Assembly (NCBI GenBank): GCA_027625915.1 | Contig: JANTQA010000048.1 | Span: 5,084,001-5,148,000, forward strand | DNA length: 64,000 nt | Reading direction: 5' to 3' | Origin: Anaeramoeba flamelloides | Lineage: Eukaryota; Metamonada; Anaeramoebidae | The notes under the pieces: model-generated | What the model saw: the letters and a program-made list of their open reading frames with translations, nothing else | Databases searched by the model: none | What the model was told of the DNA's origin: nothing | In this document: in pieces, positions 1 through 12,189 of the stretch | Layout of the letters: every line of letters begins with the position of its first letter | Numbering within the stretch: position 1 is the first letter of the stretch | Translations under genes and position numbers: made by a program

Positions 1-131
1 TCAAAAAAAAAAAAACAAGAGAAGAAAATTCTATAATCTAAGAGTTAACTTATACCTTTAAATTGGATTTGAAATACTTACTGAATCCTACAAAGTTTCA
101 ATAACCACTGTTTTTATGCTCAAAAAGTATC

Positions 132-619
132 TACAGTGATCAAAATAATGCTTACCCAAAGAATAGAATCTGTGATTCAATATTATTATTGGTACTTTTT
201 TTTTCTTCTTGTTCCAAGGCAAGATCCAATTCACTACCTAGGATTATAACCAAGTAAAAATTAATTTTGAACGTAAAATCCTGGATACTTTCTGTAAATT
301 TTAAATTAGGAAAGCAATATGTTGAAAATTGTTCGTAAATTATCTGAAAGTTTTAAAATTTTTTGTTTTTTTAGATTGATAAAATTTTACTAAAAAATTG
401 ACGTAATTTTTTGTGATAAATATTCCGATTTGATCCTTTATTTTTTGAAATTTCTTTTTAGAATAATAGAACTTTAAGATTCCAATATCAGATTTGCTTT
501 TAGTTTGTTGTTCATTTCTTTGGTTAAATTAAGGAATATACTTCTATAACAAAAAAACATGACTTTATATTTTGAAATATATAATAAACTTTTCTGGGTG
601 CATTATTTTGATAACAGTA
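132..619. mobile_element. TIR element family B, copy 1
   Basis: A 488-bp element with TA at both ends. Its left end reads ACAGTGATCAAAATAATGC and its right end is the inverted copy with two changes. TA duplication plus ends starting CAGT fit the Tc1/mariner superfamily. It has no open frame of note, so it is non-autonomous (MITE). Its interior, including the patch CTTCTTGTTCCA near the left end, recurs in the copies at 24454 and 25530. Confidence 0.75.
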
Positions 620-1237
620 ATTAATGAAATAATGATAAAACAATTCAAAAAAAACCTATGGAAAAGAAGCCCTCTATTTTAGGCCTGTTTTAATTCTATT
701 TATTTTTTAATAAGGAAAGATAAGAAATATTTTTTAAAAACCAAATTTATTCATACCCTTCTACTTTAAAAAAATTTCTAAAAAAGAAAAATTGAATAAA
801 AATCCGATAAAGTCCTCAATTTTATACACTTTCTTTAAATCTTGTCCACTGGGCTTTAAACAAAAATTAAGGAACAACCAACTCATTTAATGTTCCCAAT
901 TCTTAAAAAATATTTGTTTCATTTTTTCATATTTAGTTATTTGATGTCTGAATCCGTTAAAGAGCAAAACAAAAAAAAGAATTCTGATTTTGTATACCAA
1001 GCACAAGGTTTTTGTAAGATTTACAACTTTAACAATACATTTAAACAATGTTTAATTTTCTTTAAAAGACCATACTCAATTGACTCATTTCCTTTTTTCT
1101 TTTCTTATTTAAAACCTGGAACAAACAAAAAAAAATAATAAATAGATGGAGAGTATTCTCTTCCAAAGATCAATCTCCAAAAAAGGTACCCAGCCACTTC
1201 TTCAGAAAAAAAAAACATCAAAAAAACAGCTGCTTTT
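620..1237. other. Upstream stretch before first gene
   Basis: No supported gene. One short open stretch at 890-1138 has a low-complexity F/K/N composition and no recognisable motif, so I treat it as chance. This interval should hold the promoter of the gene that starts at 1238, but I see no element I can name. Confidence 0.4.
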
Positions 1238-4200
1238 ATGGACAACGAAGGGAATTGTTACGATATAAATTATTTGAAAATCGATGAGAATCATAGCTTC
1301 AGAAAAAAAAGTCTTCCACCGATCAATGGTTTGTAATTTCAAATAAAACCTTCTTTTACAAACAATTTAATTCTTGGTTGTTTACCCAAATCTCAACCAA
1401 ATTTTTTGTTTTTCTTTTCTCTAAACACTTTTTTTATTTTCATTAAAACCTTTTGTTCAAACCAACCTTAAACAAATGAAAAAATTTTGTTTTTTTGTTT
1501 TGTTTTTAAAATTTATCGATCAACCAACAATCAAAAGAATTCAAAATTGGAAACAATAAGCAATATTTTACTCAAGAAGGAAGATCAAAATTAATCCAAA
1601 GATATGACACAAAAAACCCAAAAGATCTTGGTAAATTTCCAGATCCCGAGGATTTTGAAACCTTTAATGAATTTGAACAAGCATCAATTGAATGGTACAA
1701 TTCAACAAAAAAAAAAATAGGAGTTTTAAAAGTACCAAACGTCTTAGGAGCTCACTACTATCGGCTCAAAGAAACAATACCAGTATTACTTTTTTTTTTT
1801 CTTTTTTTTAGTTTAAATTGGTTTATTTCTCATTTTTTTAAAGAGGAGAAAAATAAAAAGTTATTTTTCATTCCCAAAAAATACCCTTGATTCGACCCAT
1901 TCACTTAACTCTTAAAATTTCAAAAAAAAATTTAAAAATTAAATCTAAAAAGTCTTCAAATGAAAAAGAAACACAAGAAGATTATTCCACTGATATGTCT
2001 TCTGGAACCGATTTGGTAACTGAAACTGATTTTGATGATCAAGACAATGTTTCAGAATCGATTTCTGGAATTACACCAAGTTCTGAAAATATTGACAAAA
2101 TGATGACAACACACGATGACGAAATCTTTAATTTGCTACCCAAAGACGAACTTTCAATCATAAAATATTTACAAACACAAAACGCCGAGTAAGTATTTAA
2201 TTTTCTTTTTCTTCTTCAATTGCTTTTTGGCTTTTCTTGTTATTTTTTTTTCAAAGACACAATTTAAAAAAGAGAAAAAAAACAAGACAAAAAAATGAAA
2301 GTTCTTGAAACAGCACGACAAAAATAGCACAAAAATTGTAGTCACTTTTTTTACTTGACAAAACTTTTGTTTTTTGAAATAGTTTCCAAATTTTGAAAGG
2401 AATTACAAGATCAAAATTCAATAACTTTCAATTTAAAAAGTTTTTACAATTAAAACTTTTAAAAACATGTAATTTAAAACAACTTTCCACTTTTGGTTTT
2501 CATAAAAAGAGTTTCAGGTTATTGAAAGTTAACAAATATTTTTCTTTTGGACAACTTTCAAAAATTTCAATTAAATTCAAAATGTTATCTTTTGTTAATT
2601 ATTATTTTTTACCCTTTTTGGGCTTATAAAAGTTTGTATAAAGTATTTGAAATTTGAAATAATATGAAAGAATATCAGAGACTGAAATCTTGCAGACTAT
2701 CAGTCTGAAAGTTCGAAAAAGTCTTGAAATTATTTGTATGGATTGTGCTATTCTTGTAGTGAAATTTTGGCACCTTTTTTTTATAAAAAAAGTAATCTTA
2801 ATTCCTCAATCAAATCAACTTCAGAAAACTAGATGATCCTACATATTAAAATAAATTCAATTTTGTTGTCAATAAAATTTACTATTCTTAATATTATGAG
2901 TTCAAAATTTTTCTCTATATTTTTGTTTATATTTTAGTATATATTTCACCCATAAACACCCACACACACCTTAAAAATAATAATAATGTAACTATACTAA
3001 AATTTAAAACAGTTTATTAAATTAAAAATTCGATTCATCCATCTGTATATCCATCCATCCCTAAAAATATAAATATATATATATATTAAATTTGCTTAAC
3101 TACACAATTAAAATAAGAATAAATCTAGCATATGAAGTGAAAATTTTGCTGTGGTTATAATATTTAGTAAATGAAAATATTATTTTTTTTTTTATTTCAC
3201 TCCTAAAGTAAAACTTTGAACGGAATTTATAAAAAAAAGTAAAATTTAGGCATATTTTTTTGGGAATTTTTTTTAATAGTTTAAATACCGAGAATGCGAA
3301 AAAATGTTACTTAATTTGGAATTTTTTTGTAGCCTTAAATTTCGTTCAAAGTTTGTGCCTTAAATGTTGTACTTACTGTATTCAAAATAAAAAATTAAAA
3401 TACAAAAAATTAAAAAATAAATAATTAAAAGAAAAAAGAGAAAAAAGATTGGTTATAAAAATTAAGAAAATTAAAATCGCCAAGAAATAGAATCTAACTG
3501 TGAATCATTATACTTGAATTAAGATATTAAAAGTTAAAGGATGAAAGTGAAAAAATGCAATGTTTAAATATATCAATTAAATTAATTTCTGTGTTTCTAA
3601 AAAAAAAATAATGAAAAATCTATTTCATTTTTTAAATGAACAAGTAAATTTAAAACATTTTGTAAATATAAAATTCTTTTAGAAAAAAAAACATAAGAGA
3701 ATTTTAAAAACCAAAAATAATAATTTTAAAAATAAAATTTTTCAAAAAATTAACATTTTTATTTTAGTACTCTTTAATTTTAAAAAAGTGAAAACAAAAA
3801 CTTTTCAAAAGCATTGATAAAAAAGGTTTAATAACTTAAAACTAAAAGTAAACTTTGTTTCAATCAAAGGTGGCCAACATTTTTTTCAAATATCAATTAT
3901 TATTTATATAATTGACCTTTGAAGATTAAATAAGAAATAAATAGAATAATACAAATCAAAAAATAGTTGATATCCGCCTGAAATAAAACTAATAAATCCA
4001 TAGATTTTCTTAAAAATAAAAAAACTCAAATTCTTAGTGTTCTATTGAGAAAAACAACAATGTTCATTTTGATCTCCTATTGAAGATCCAAATAAAATTC
4101 CAATAGAAATAAAAATGATTTCTCTACAATCACGTTTGCTTTTTCAATAACATTAGAATAACACGTTTTTACCAAGTGGCTATCTATCTTGCAATAAAAA

Positions 4201-4502
4201 AAAATTGTCAAAAATAATGATGAAAAAAAAAAAAACAAAGAAAAAAACTGACAAAATGATTAAAAAATTTCATAAATTTCGAAACATAAATTTTTCTTCT
4301 AATATCGATTCAAAACCCTTTAAACACATGTAATTCACTTCCTTCAACTGGATTTCTTTGACTGGAAAATGGTTTAGTTTGTTGATTAGTTCTTAAAATT
4401 TTTGTTTTTCATTTTTTTTCAAAATGATGATTGTATAAAATAAAATAAAATAAAATACGAAAATATCTATCAATAATTTAAATATTAATACTTCTCTCTT
4501 TC

Positions 4503-4539
<37 letters not shown>

Positions 4540-7500
4540 GAATATACATATATTTAATTCTTTTTTAAAATTTTAAATTTCAATTTAAATATAATTTTTT
4601 TTATATTTCTAAAACAATTACAGAGAGGAAACAAAATCAAATGAAAAGGGGGAAACATCGGAAACAGCTGATTTTGATAAATATTTAACCAAAAAAAATC
4701 CATGGGATACATTATTAGTACCATTTGAACCAAAGCCCAATTATTATTTAACATATAAAGATTATGAAAGAGCAAGTAAACGATGGGCACAGATTGTTCT
4801 TTTCCAAGTAAAACAAATACCAATCCACCCAAGTCAATTACAACAATATGGATTACTAAGATCTTATCAAAAGGCCATTGCCAAGCAAAATAAAATAATA
4901 TATACTCGGGATTTTTATCGAGCGCATTACCATTGGTTAAATGGAATTCAAAGGATCTTTACCAAAGGAATATTTTCACCTTTTTTACAAACAAATTCCC
5001 TTTCCTTAATCAAATCTAATTTCCAATTAAATCAATATTCGCCACAATTAAAATCAGTTTGGAATAAATTAGAAAAAAAAACACAGTATAAATTAATAAA
5101 TTTTATTAATCAAATACATAAAAAAAGTTTTAAAAACATTAAACAATTTTCTTCACCAACAGGGTTAATTCTTGGAAAATACACACCAATTCAAAGAGTA
5201 TAATTTATTTTTATTTTTATTTTTGAAAATTAAAAATATTTTTTTTTTTTTTTTTTTTTTTTTCAAAAAACACTCATCTGAAAATATTTTCAAAATCAGA
5301 ATCTTATTTCTTTCTTTTTATATTTCTACAAAAAAAATAAATAAAAAATATATAAAAATTAAATTTCTAATAATTAATATAAAAATATTATATTTTAGGA
5401 TTCAAAATTGCATAATAATAAAGAATCAACTCTTGGGAATTCAATATTATTAAGAAAAATTGAAAAAGTATTTGAATTAAATCGATATCCAATTTCAAAA
5501 ATTGTTAGTAAAACAAAATTTAAATACATTATCCCACAATATGATCTAGAGCAACCAATTTCATGGTCTTCATTGGCTGAAACTGGTAATTACACAGCCC
5601 TCGCCAAAGTAATTAAAGGAATAAATTATTCTTATCGAATTCAAAATTCTTATTATAAATATGATATTAATAGACACACCCCAGTTGTAAGTGTTAAATT
5701 TAATGTTTTTCTTCATAATTTTTAAAATATTTATTATTGACAAAATTTATTTAATATGCACAAAGATTTTTTTTTTAAAAGATCCCTTTAGAAAAAATAA
5801 TTAATCTATTTTTATGTTTTTCGAAAAATAATTTTTGCTTAGGTGCTTTAAAACACCAATAAAAGAATCAAAATGATTATATTTAATCATTTTTTTTTTT
5901 TCTAAAAAATACAATTAAAAATTCCATAATATCTCGAAATTGATTCAACTATCAAATAATTCCGAAAGAAGGAATTTTATTTTTACAATTATTTTTTATT
6001 CAAAATACAGATTAAATAAAAAATATTATTAATTTTCTGTCGTCACAATAAAACAAAATACCAAAATAAAATCTAATCATATTTTATCTTTATTTTTTTT
6101 ATTAAAAAAAAAAACAAATCAAATTAAATTAATGCTTTTTTTATTAAATTTCAGTTTTAAATTTGAATTCAATAAAAACGCATATAATAATAAAAATGGA
6201 ATTCATTTCTCCAATATGGATAAATGTAAAATTATCAAAAAATTACAAAATGTACCAAAAGATAATAAATTAGTTTTTTGTCAAAAAAATATTTCAACTT
6301 TAGAAGTTTATAATTTTTTAAAAAATAGACCAGTTATCCGATACCAAAGAAAAGGTGATAATTGTATAGAAATATGGGATTTAAAAGAAAAAATTAATTA
6401 TTATATGAAAAAATTATTAAGAAAAACTCATTTATTGCCTAGAAATTTATACATTTTTCATTTTCAAAATAATCAAAAAACCTTATTATTAAAAGGAAAA
6501 AAAAGAGATTTTTATAAAAAATTTATTAATATAAAGATTTTATCATTCAATGTCAGAGGACTCAATGAAAAAAATAAAATTTCTATCTTAGAATCATTTT
6601 TATTAAAATTAAATATTGATATCTGTCTAATACAAGAATCAAAAATTACAAAAAATCCACGCTTTTTGAATTATTTTTCAATTAATAAAAAATCTTATGG
6701 AAAGAAAAATGGAAAGGGTGGTTTGTTAATAATAATAAAAAATATTTGTAAAGATTTTACAAGAGAAGTTCTTGTACCAGATCTTGATATCATGGGAATC
6801 CAATTTACAGATTTTATTATTATTAATGTATATAAAAGACACGATAGAAATAAAGAAATAAATGAAAAAATTCTTAATTTATTACGAAAATATCAAAATC
6901 ATAACACAATTATTGGTGGTGATTTTAATTTAAATGAAAATCAAATAAATTATTTTTCAAAAGTTAACTTTAAAATTATTTTTAATACTAAACCAAGTAG
7001 AAAAAATAATAACTTGGATTATTTTATCACAAATTTCAATAACTTAAAATCCATCAAATCTAAAACTATTAAAAATAAAATTAGTGACCATAATGCAATC
7101 CTAAATAAATTCAATATCAAAAAAAATTGGGAAATAAAAAATGTATATAAAATTAAAGATATTGCAAAGTTTCATCTTAACTTTACAAATTTTTATAAAT
7201 CTAAGAATTATCAACTTAATGAAAAGAATTTTAAAATTTTTAAAAAAACAATTTAAACTAAAAGAAAGAATTATTTTAAATATACCTAAAAAAGATTTAA
7301 AATTGTATAATCTAATTAATCGAGTATTTGAAAATAATGAATTAATTCAAGAAATTAAAGACAGAAATTCAAAACAATATTTTAAATTAATAAATCAAAT
7401 TAATTTTGAATTTGAAGATAATCAGAATTTTTGGAAAAAGATCAATAGATTAAGAGAAACTTCAAGTAAAATGATTTTAAATAATGATAATATGGAAACA

Positions 7501-10500
7501 TCTTATTTCGGGTTTGTTAAATCTATTAGTAAAAAAAAACCAAAAAATATATTTTAAATTTTATTAAAAATTTTAAATTAGATAAAAATAATTTATTAGA
7601 TATACAAGTAGAGGAAATATTTTCAACTTCTAAAATCAAAGAAATTATCAAATATCAAAAAAATAAATCTGTCAAAGAATTTGATAAAATATTTCAATAT
7701 AAATCGATAAAAAATCAAAGTAGTGAATTTTATATAAATTATTACAAATTTCTCAAAACAATCCAAAAAATATTTTTTAATTGGATTAATGATATTTCTC
7801 AGAAAAATATTAAATTTATTAAAAACAGAAATTTATTGTTCGTTCATAAATCAGGGGATGAAGGGATACCGCTGAATTATCGACCAATTTCAATTAATCA
7901 AACTCTTCCAAGATTTTTTCTAAAATTATTATATGCTGGAATCCAAGATTCTTGGGATTTAGTTTCGAAAAATCAGTTTGGTTTTAAGAAGAAATTAGAT
8001 ACAAGAATTGCAGTTTTAAATTTATTAAATGAATATCAAAAGTTAAAAAATGAATTCAAAAGTGGAGATATTTATATTGTTACAATAGATATTCAAAAAT
8101 GTTTTGACTCTATACATCATTCATTGATTTATTATTCAATTAAAAAATTTATTAAAAATGAAATTATTGTAAAATTTTTATTAGCTTATTATTCAAAAGA
8201 AGGAATTGGTGTTTATCAAGGAGATTTATTATCTCCTTTATTATTTGGATTTATTACTCATTTTCTCTTAGAAAAAATTAAAACATTAGCAATACATGTT
8301 CAGATGTTTGCAGATGATCTAATTTTGCTTATGAAAGGATCATTGATAGAAATAAATTTTCAACTAGAAAAAATCTTTAAAATTATAAAAGATTTCGGAA
8401 TGAATCCAAATAGTGATAAAACGAAAAAAAACTTCAATTCCAAAGAAAATTTTATATCTTGGTATTTGGCTTGATAAAAAAACTCATTTAAAGTTTAGCC
8501 TTGAGAAAGTTAAGACCAATTTCAAAAAGTTAATCAATATCTTACAACAAAAAAATTTTTCTAATGGATTAAAAAATTCAGTTTTTTAAAGCTGTATTAC
8601 ATATCCAACTATTATATGGATTAGAAATATTTGATTTAACAAAAACAGATTTTAAAGATATTGATACTTGTATTAATAAAAAAATTACAAAATTTTTATT
8701 AATTAATCCACAATCTCCCAGGCTTATTTATAAAACTGAAGCAAAAATTGATCCTGTTAGAATAACAATATATAAAAGAAGATTTAAATTAATACAAAAA
8801 TTAAAAACCCTTGGTTTTGATGAATTAATTAATTATCTACCCTATAGAGAAAAAGAATTTGAAAATATTAACTGGCAATCAAATAACAAAAAAGAATTAG
8901 AAATTGAATTGGATAAATTCAGAATTAATCAATTAGAAAATAGCTCAAGCTGGAAAGTCCAAAAATATTTAAAAATTATACAAATAAATAACACAATAAA
9001 CAAACAAAAAAGATATTTAAAATGGAAGGGTTCAACTTCAATTTTAAAACTCAGAAATTTTACAAATTATTTAAATAGATACTCTTATGTTATGAATAAA
9101 AATAAATCAAAATATTGTGAGATATGTAAAAAAATAAATAATTTAGATATCATTGAAGATTTGGACCATTTTCTATGGAATTGCTCAGCCTATGAAAATA
9201 ATCGTAAAATCTGGATATCTGAATTAAAAAAAAATTAATATATCTAATATATTAAAAAATAATAATATTGAAAATATTATTATAAAAAGATTCATCAAGT
9301 TTATTAGCCTTAGTGGATAATAAACTTATCTTTGAGTCTTTAATAAGATTCCTAAATAAAAATTTAGGAATTCGGGCACACAAGAGGGGCTAATTACTCC
9401 TTCCTTAAATAATAAAAAAAAAAAATTAATGCTTTTTTTTTTTTAATTTTATTTTCTATTTATAAAATAAACATTAAACAATAAACAATAAACAATAAAC
9501 AAATATAGTTTCATAAAAAAAATTTAATAATTATTAAAAAAGTAATCAAAAAAAAAAACTTTGGAATTGAGGAATTAATTCAAATATTATTAAATAAACA
9601 ATTATTAGAAGAATTTCAAAACCTTTTTATCAAAGATCAAACCAAAAAAGAGAAAAAAACACAAGAAAAACCCTATTCTGAATTTTTTTTTTCTATTATT
9701 ACAGAAAATAATTTTGATCGAATTCTTTCTCTTTTTAATGAAACAAATAATAAAAATGTTCATGCAAAAGTCGCTTATTTTGTTACCCAACTTTTGAATT
9801 CAGAAAATGGTACAAAGTTAATGGTACAATGTTTGAAAAGAGCAAATCTTCAACAGTTATATTCTATTAATTATTCTCTATATTTCTTTAATACTGTTCC
9901 AATTCAAATATTTCCATTAATTGATGATATTGATTGGTATATTAAAATGGTAAATTACTTTCATTTGATTCTTATTTTATTATTGTTATTAACCTTATTT
10001 CTTATTTTTTTTTTATAAAATTATTTAAATATTCGAACTATTACCCTAATTATTATTTATTTTTATTATAATTAAATCATTATTTTTAATAATATTTCTT
10101 ATTTTTAATAATATTTCTTATTATTATTAACTTATCAATTTTAAATCAATCTATATGCTTATTAAATTTAAAAAAAAAAAAAAAAAAATAGATATTCCCA
10201 AATAACACTTCTCTCATACCGCTATATAAAAATGCCTTTTTCTTATATTATATAAATCTAATGATTCGGTATTATTCAAGACAAAGTATAAAATCATCAA
10301 CATATAAATCCACTTTAAGCAAGCCCTTAATCAAATCAAAAAATATGCTTATCAATACTTTAATGTTTTCACTTTCAACACATAATAAACAACAAATTAA
10401 AGATCTTTTCATTGGATTATTTAATAAATCCAAAAAAATTTCAACATTTTTTTTGTTTCTCATTACACGGATAATTAAAATTAGAGATCCAAGAATCCAA

Positions 10501-12189
10501 GAATTATTCACAAGTGACGAAATATCATTTCCAACGATAATTTATCAAGCTTCCAAATTAAAATATTCGCATTCAAAAAAAGGATCAAAAATTTTATTAA
10601 ATTGTTTACAAGAACACAAATATGGGAAATATTTTGCCAACTCTTTTTCGAAAAAGCCTAAATTGATTATGACCAGTTTATTTTCACATTATAAAATGTT
10701 AAATCCAAACAATCAAGAATTAAAATTTGCAAATAATTTGATTGATATTGAAAAAATAAAAAATATTAACAATACAACAAGGGAAAATAAAGATTCTGAT
10801 TCTAATTTAGATAATATTAATGAAAATGAAATTGATGGGAAAACAAAAAAGAAGCAGAAAAAGAAGAAGAAGAGGAAGAAGAAGAAGAAAGACAAGGAGA
10901 AGGAGAAAGAGAAAGAGAAAGAATCACAAAAAAAAACTACAAAAGTAATCAAGTCAAATCCAGATCTAATAAAAAAAATATTAATGATCGATCAACCTAG
11001 TTGTGTTACTCGAATGATTAGTCAATATTTTAAACAATTATTTAAAAAAGTTACATTTGATCCATCATTCATTCAAATCGCTGAATGTGGGATATTTGAT
11101 TCCAAATTTTGTAAAGAAATAATAAATAAAATGGAAGATCATTATCAAAATCATTTACCATCGATGGTTTATATTCTAAAATTCCTGTCAGGGTTTTTAT
11201 CATGTTTATATCATTTCAATTTAATTATCGGTCCATGCTTCTATGGCAAAAGAAATATTGAGTTGATTTCAAAATTAACTTCAAGTCGATGGGTTAAACC
11301 ACAAACCACCCAATCAAAAAAAATCAAGGCAAAAATAATTCCTATACAAAGATTTGCATCCGTTGCTAGGGACAAATCTGTAAAATTAAAATTTGAAATT
11401 GGCGCCTCTTTTCAAAATGAAGATATTTATAAATTCTTCAATTTAATAAAATCAATAAATTCGATTTCTTCAATTTCTTCAAGCCCCATCTCCATTTCCA
11501 ATTCAACATCTTCAACGACACCTTCACTTTCATCATCAATTTCGACGAATTTCACTTATTTGAATGACCTAGAAAAAGTCTATTGTATCGATGAAGTGTT
11601 AAACTGCCTGAAATATCTATTAAGAGAAAGAACCATATTTTTAAATATTTATAAGGACAATAAATTATTCGATATACTTAAACAGTTGTGTTATGATACC
11701 GTTGAAAAAAAAACCAACCACAAATGTTGGAAATTATTTTATCAAGCAATAATTTATCATTCTGAAACACTAAATTATTTAATATCAACAGATATTTTAA
11801 AAAACTTCTTAATGCCTCCTAATAATAAAATCGGTATTGCTCATCAATTATACTACTTTAGAAAATTATTACAAATGCCTGAAATTGATAAAAAAAAAAC
11901 TTTGAAAAATAAGAATAAAACAAATTTTAGATGGTATGAAAAAGACCCAATAAAATCTTTAAATAAAGACAGAAAAAATTTTATCAACTACTTGGTCAAA
12001 AAATTATGGCACACTAAATTGCATATCTGTTATAAAAGAGTGGAAAAACATTTCACAGGTTATCTTTTCGTACAAGTCCAAAAAATGTATAAATTAATCA
12101 TGAAAAAGGGTACCTTCTCGAAATTATATAAATTGCTAAGCAGTGATCAAGATTATGAAGGTGGCGTTTTGTTTTTTAAAAATATTTAA
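1238..12189 (+). CDS. Large helical protein of unknown function, seven exons
   Basis: I do not recognise this protein. The proposed exons are 1238-1328, 1538-1782, 1953-2188, 4624-5197, 5399-5686, 9509-9949 and 10192-12189. All introns are GT-AG, the phases agree, and the total of 3873 nt gives 1290 residues plus TAA. Reading forward: an acidic Ser/Thr-rich stretch (exon 3); an aromatic segment with NPWDTLLVPFEP and RDFYRAHYHWLNGIQ (exon 4); then leucine- and isoleucine-rich helices that look like an armadillo/HEAT fold (exons 6-7). A Lys/Glu run lies at about 10840-10930 and a Ser-rich linker at about 11455-11550. Exon 7 ends in a basic segment. The LINE at 6143-9422 lies in intron 5 in the same orientation. 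The exon 2/3 border is the least certain, because another acceptor at 1860 would break phase. I infer a scaffold-type helical protein but no function. Confidence 0.7.
3194..3380. mobile_element. Palindromic MITE family A, decayed copy
   Basis: The right half keeps the family signature (CCTTAAATTTCGTTCAAAGTTTGTGCCTTAA, ending TTACTGTA). The left half keeps only parts of the inverted counterpart, such as AAACTTTGAACGGAATTTA. It is related to the well-kept copies at 19527, 20051 and 20699, and is clearly older. Confidence 0.65.
3849..4376. mobile_element. Repeat family G, copy 1
   Basis: A 528-bp unit that starts TAAACTTTGTTTCAATCAAAG and ends with an imperfect inverted counterpart (CTTTGACTGGAAAATGGTTTA). 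The interior (for example TCATTTTGATCTCCTATTGAAGATC) is shared with 27499-28806 and 43372-43885. There is no open frame. I read it as a non-autonomous TIR element. Confidence 0.65.
6126..6142 (+). repeat. 5' target-site duplication of LINE copy 1
   Basis: AAATTAATGCTTTTTTT, matched exactly at 9423-9439 directly after the A-rich tail of the LINE. A 17-bp perfect duplication fits target-primed insertion. Confidence 0.8.
6143..9422 (+). mobile_element. Non-LTR retrotransposon (LINE), decayed, in intron 5
   Basis: A 3.3-kb LINE bounded by a 17-bp duplication. The first frame (to 7256) carries an AP-type endonuclease from about 6535: SFNVRGLNE, the catalytic Glu in CLIQESK, IIGGDFN and the SDHNA motif are all present. 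The reverse transcriptase is at 7836-8474: YRPISINQ, motif A TIDIQKCFDS, the GVYQGDLLSPLLF block and the catalytic FADD. The C-terminal part (about 8600-9236) ends in a Cys-Cys-His-Cys knuckle (CEIC...HFLWNC) typical of LINE 3' ends. The 3' end is A-rich. The frame shifts at about 7210-7250, 7540-7830, 8460 and 8590, so at least four breaks make it non-functional. No separate ORF1 is seen, so the 5' end may be truncated. It is transcribed in the same sense as the host gene. Confidence 0.9.
9423..9439 (+). repeat. 3' target-site duplication of LINE copy 1
   Basis: The second copy of AAATTAATGCTTTTTTT, directly after the A-rich 3' end of the LINE. It marks the element's 3' boundary and shows insertion by target-primed reverse transcription. 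Confidence 0.8.

Larger units (their letters stand above)
2189..4623. other. Intron 3 of the 1238-12189 gene
   Basis: About 2.4 kb from GTAAGT to a TTACAG acceptor. It holds a decayed family A palindrome (3194-3380), a family G element (3849-4376), a TA microsatellite (about 4503-4540) and otherwise AT-rich sequence without coding signal. The open stretch at 2393-2629 is low-complexity and is not called. Confidence 0.6.

Noticed and set aside
890-1138. 82-codon ATG-led open stretch
   Set aside because: Phe/Lys/Asn-biased composition, no motif, lies before the first supported exon; AT-rich DNA gives such frames by chance.
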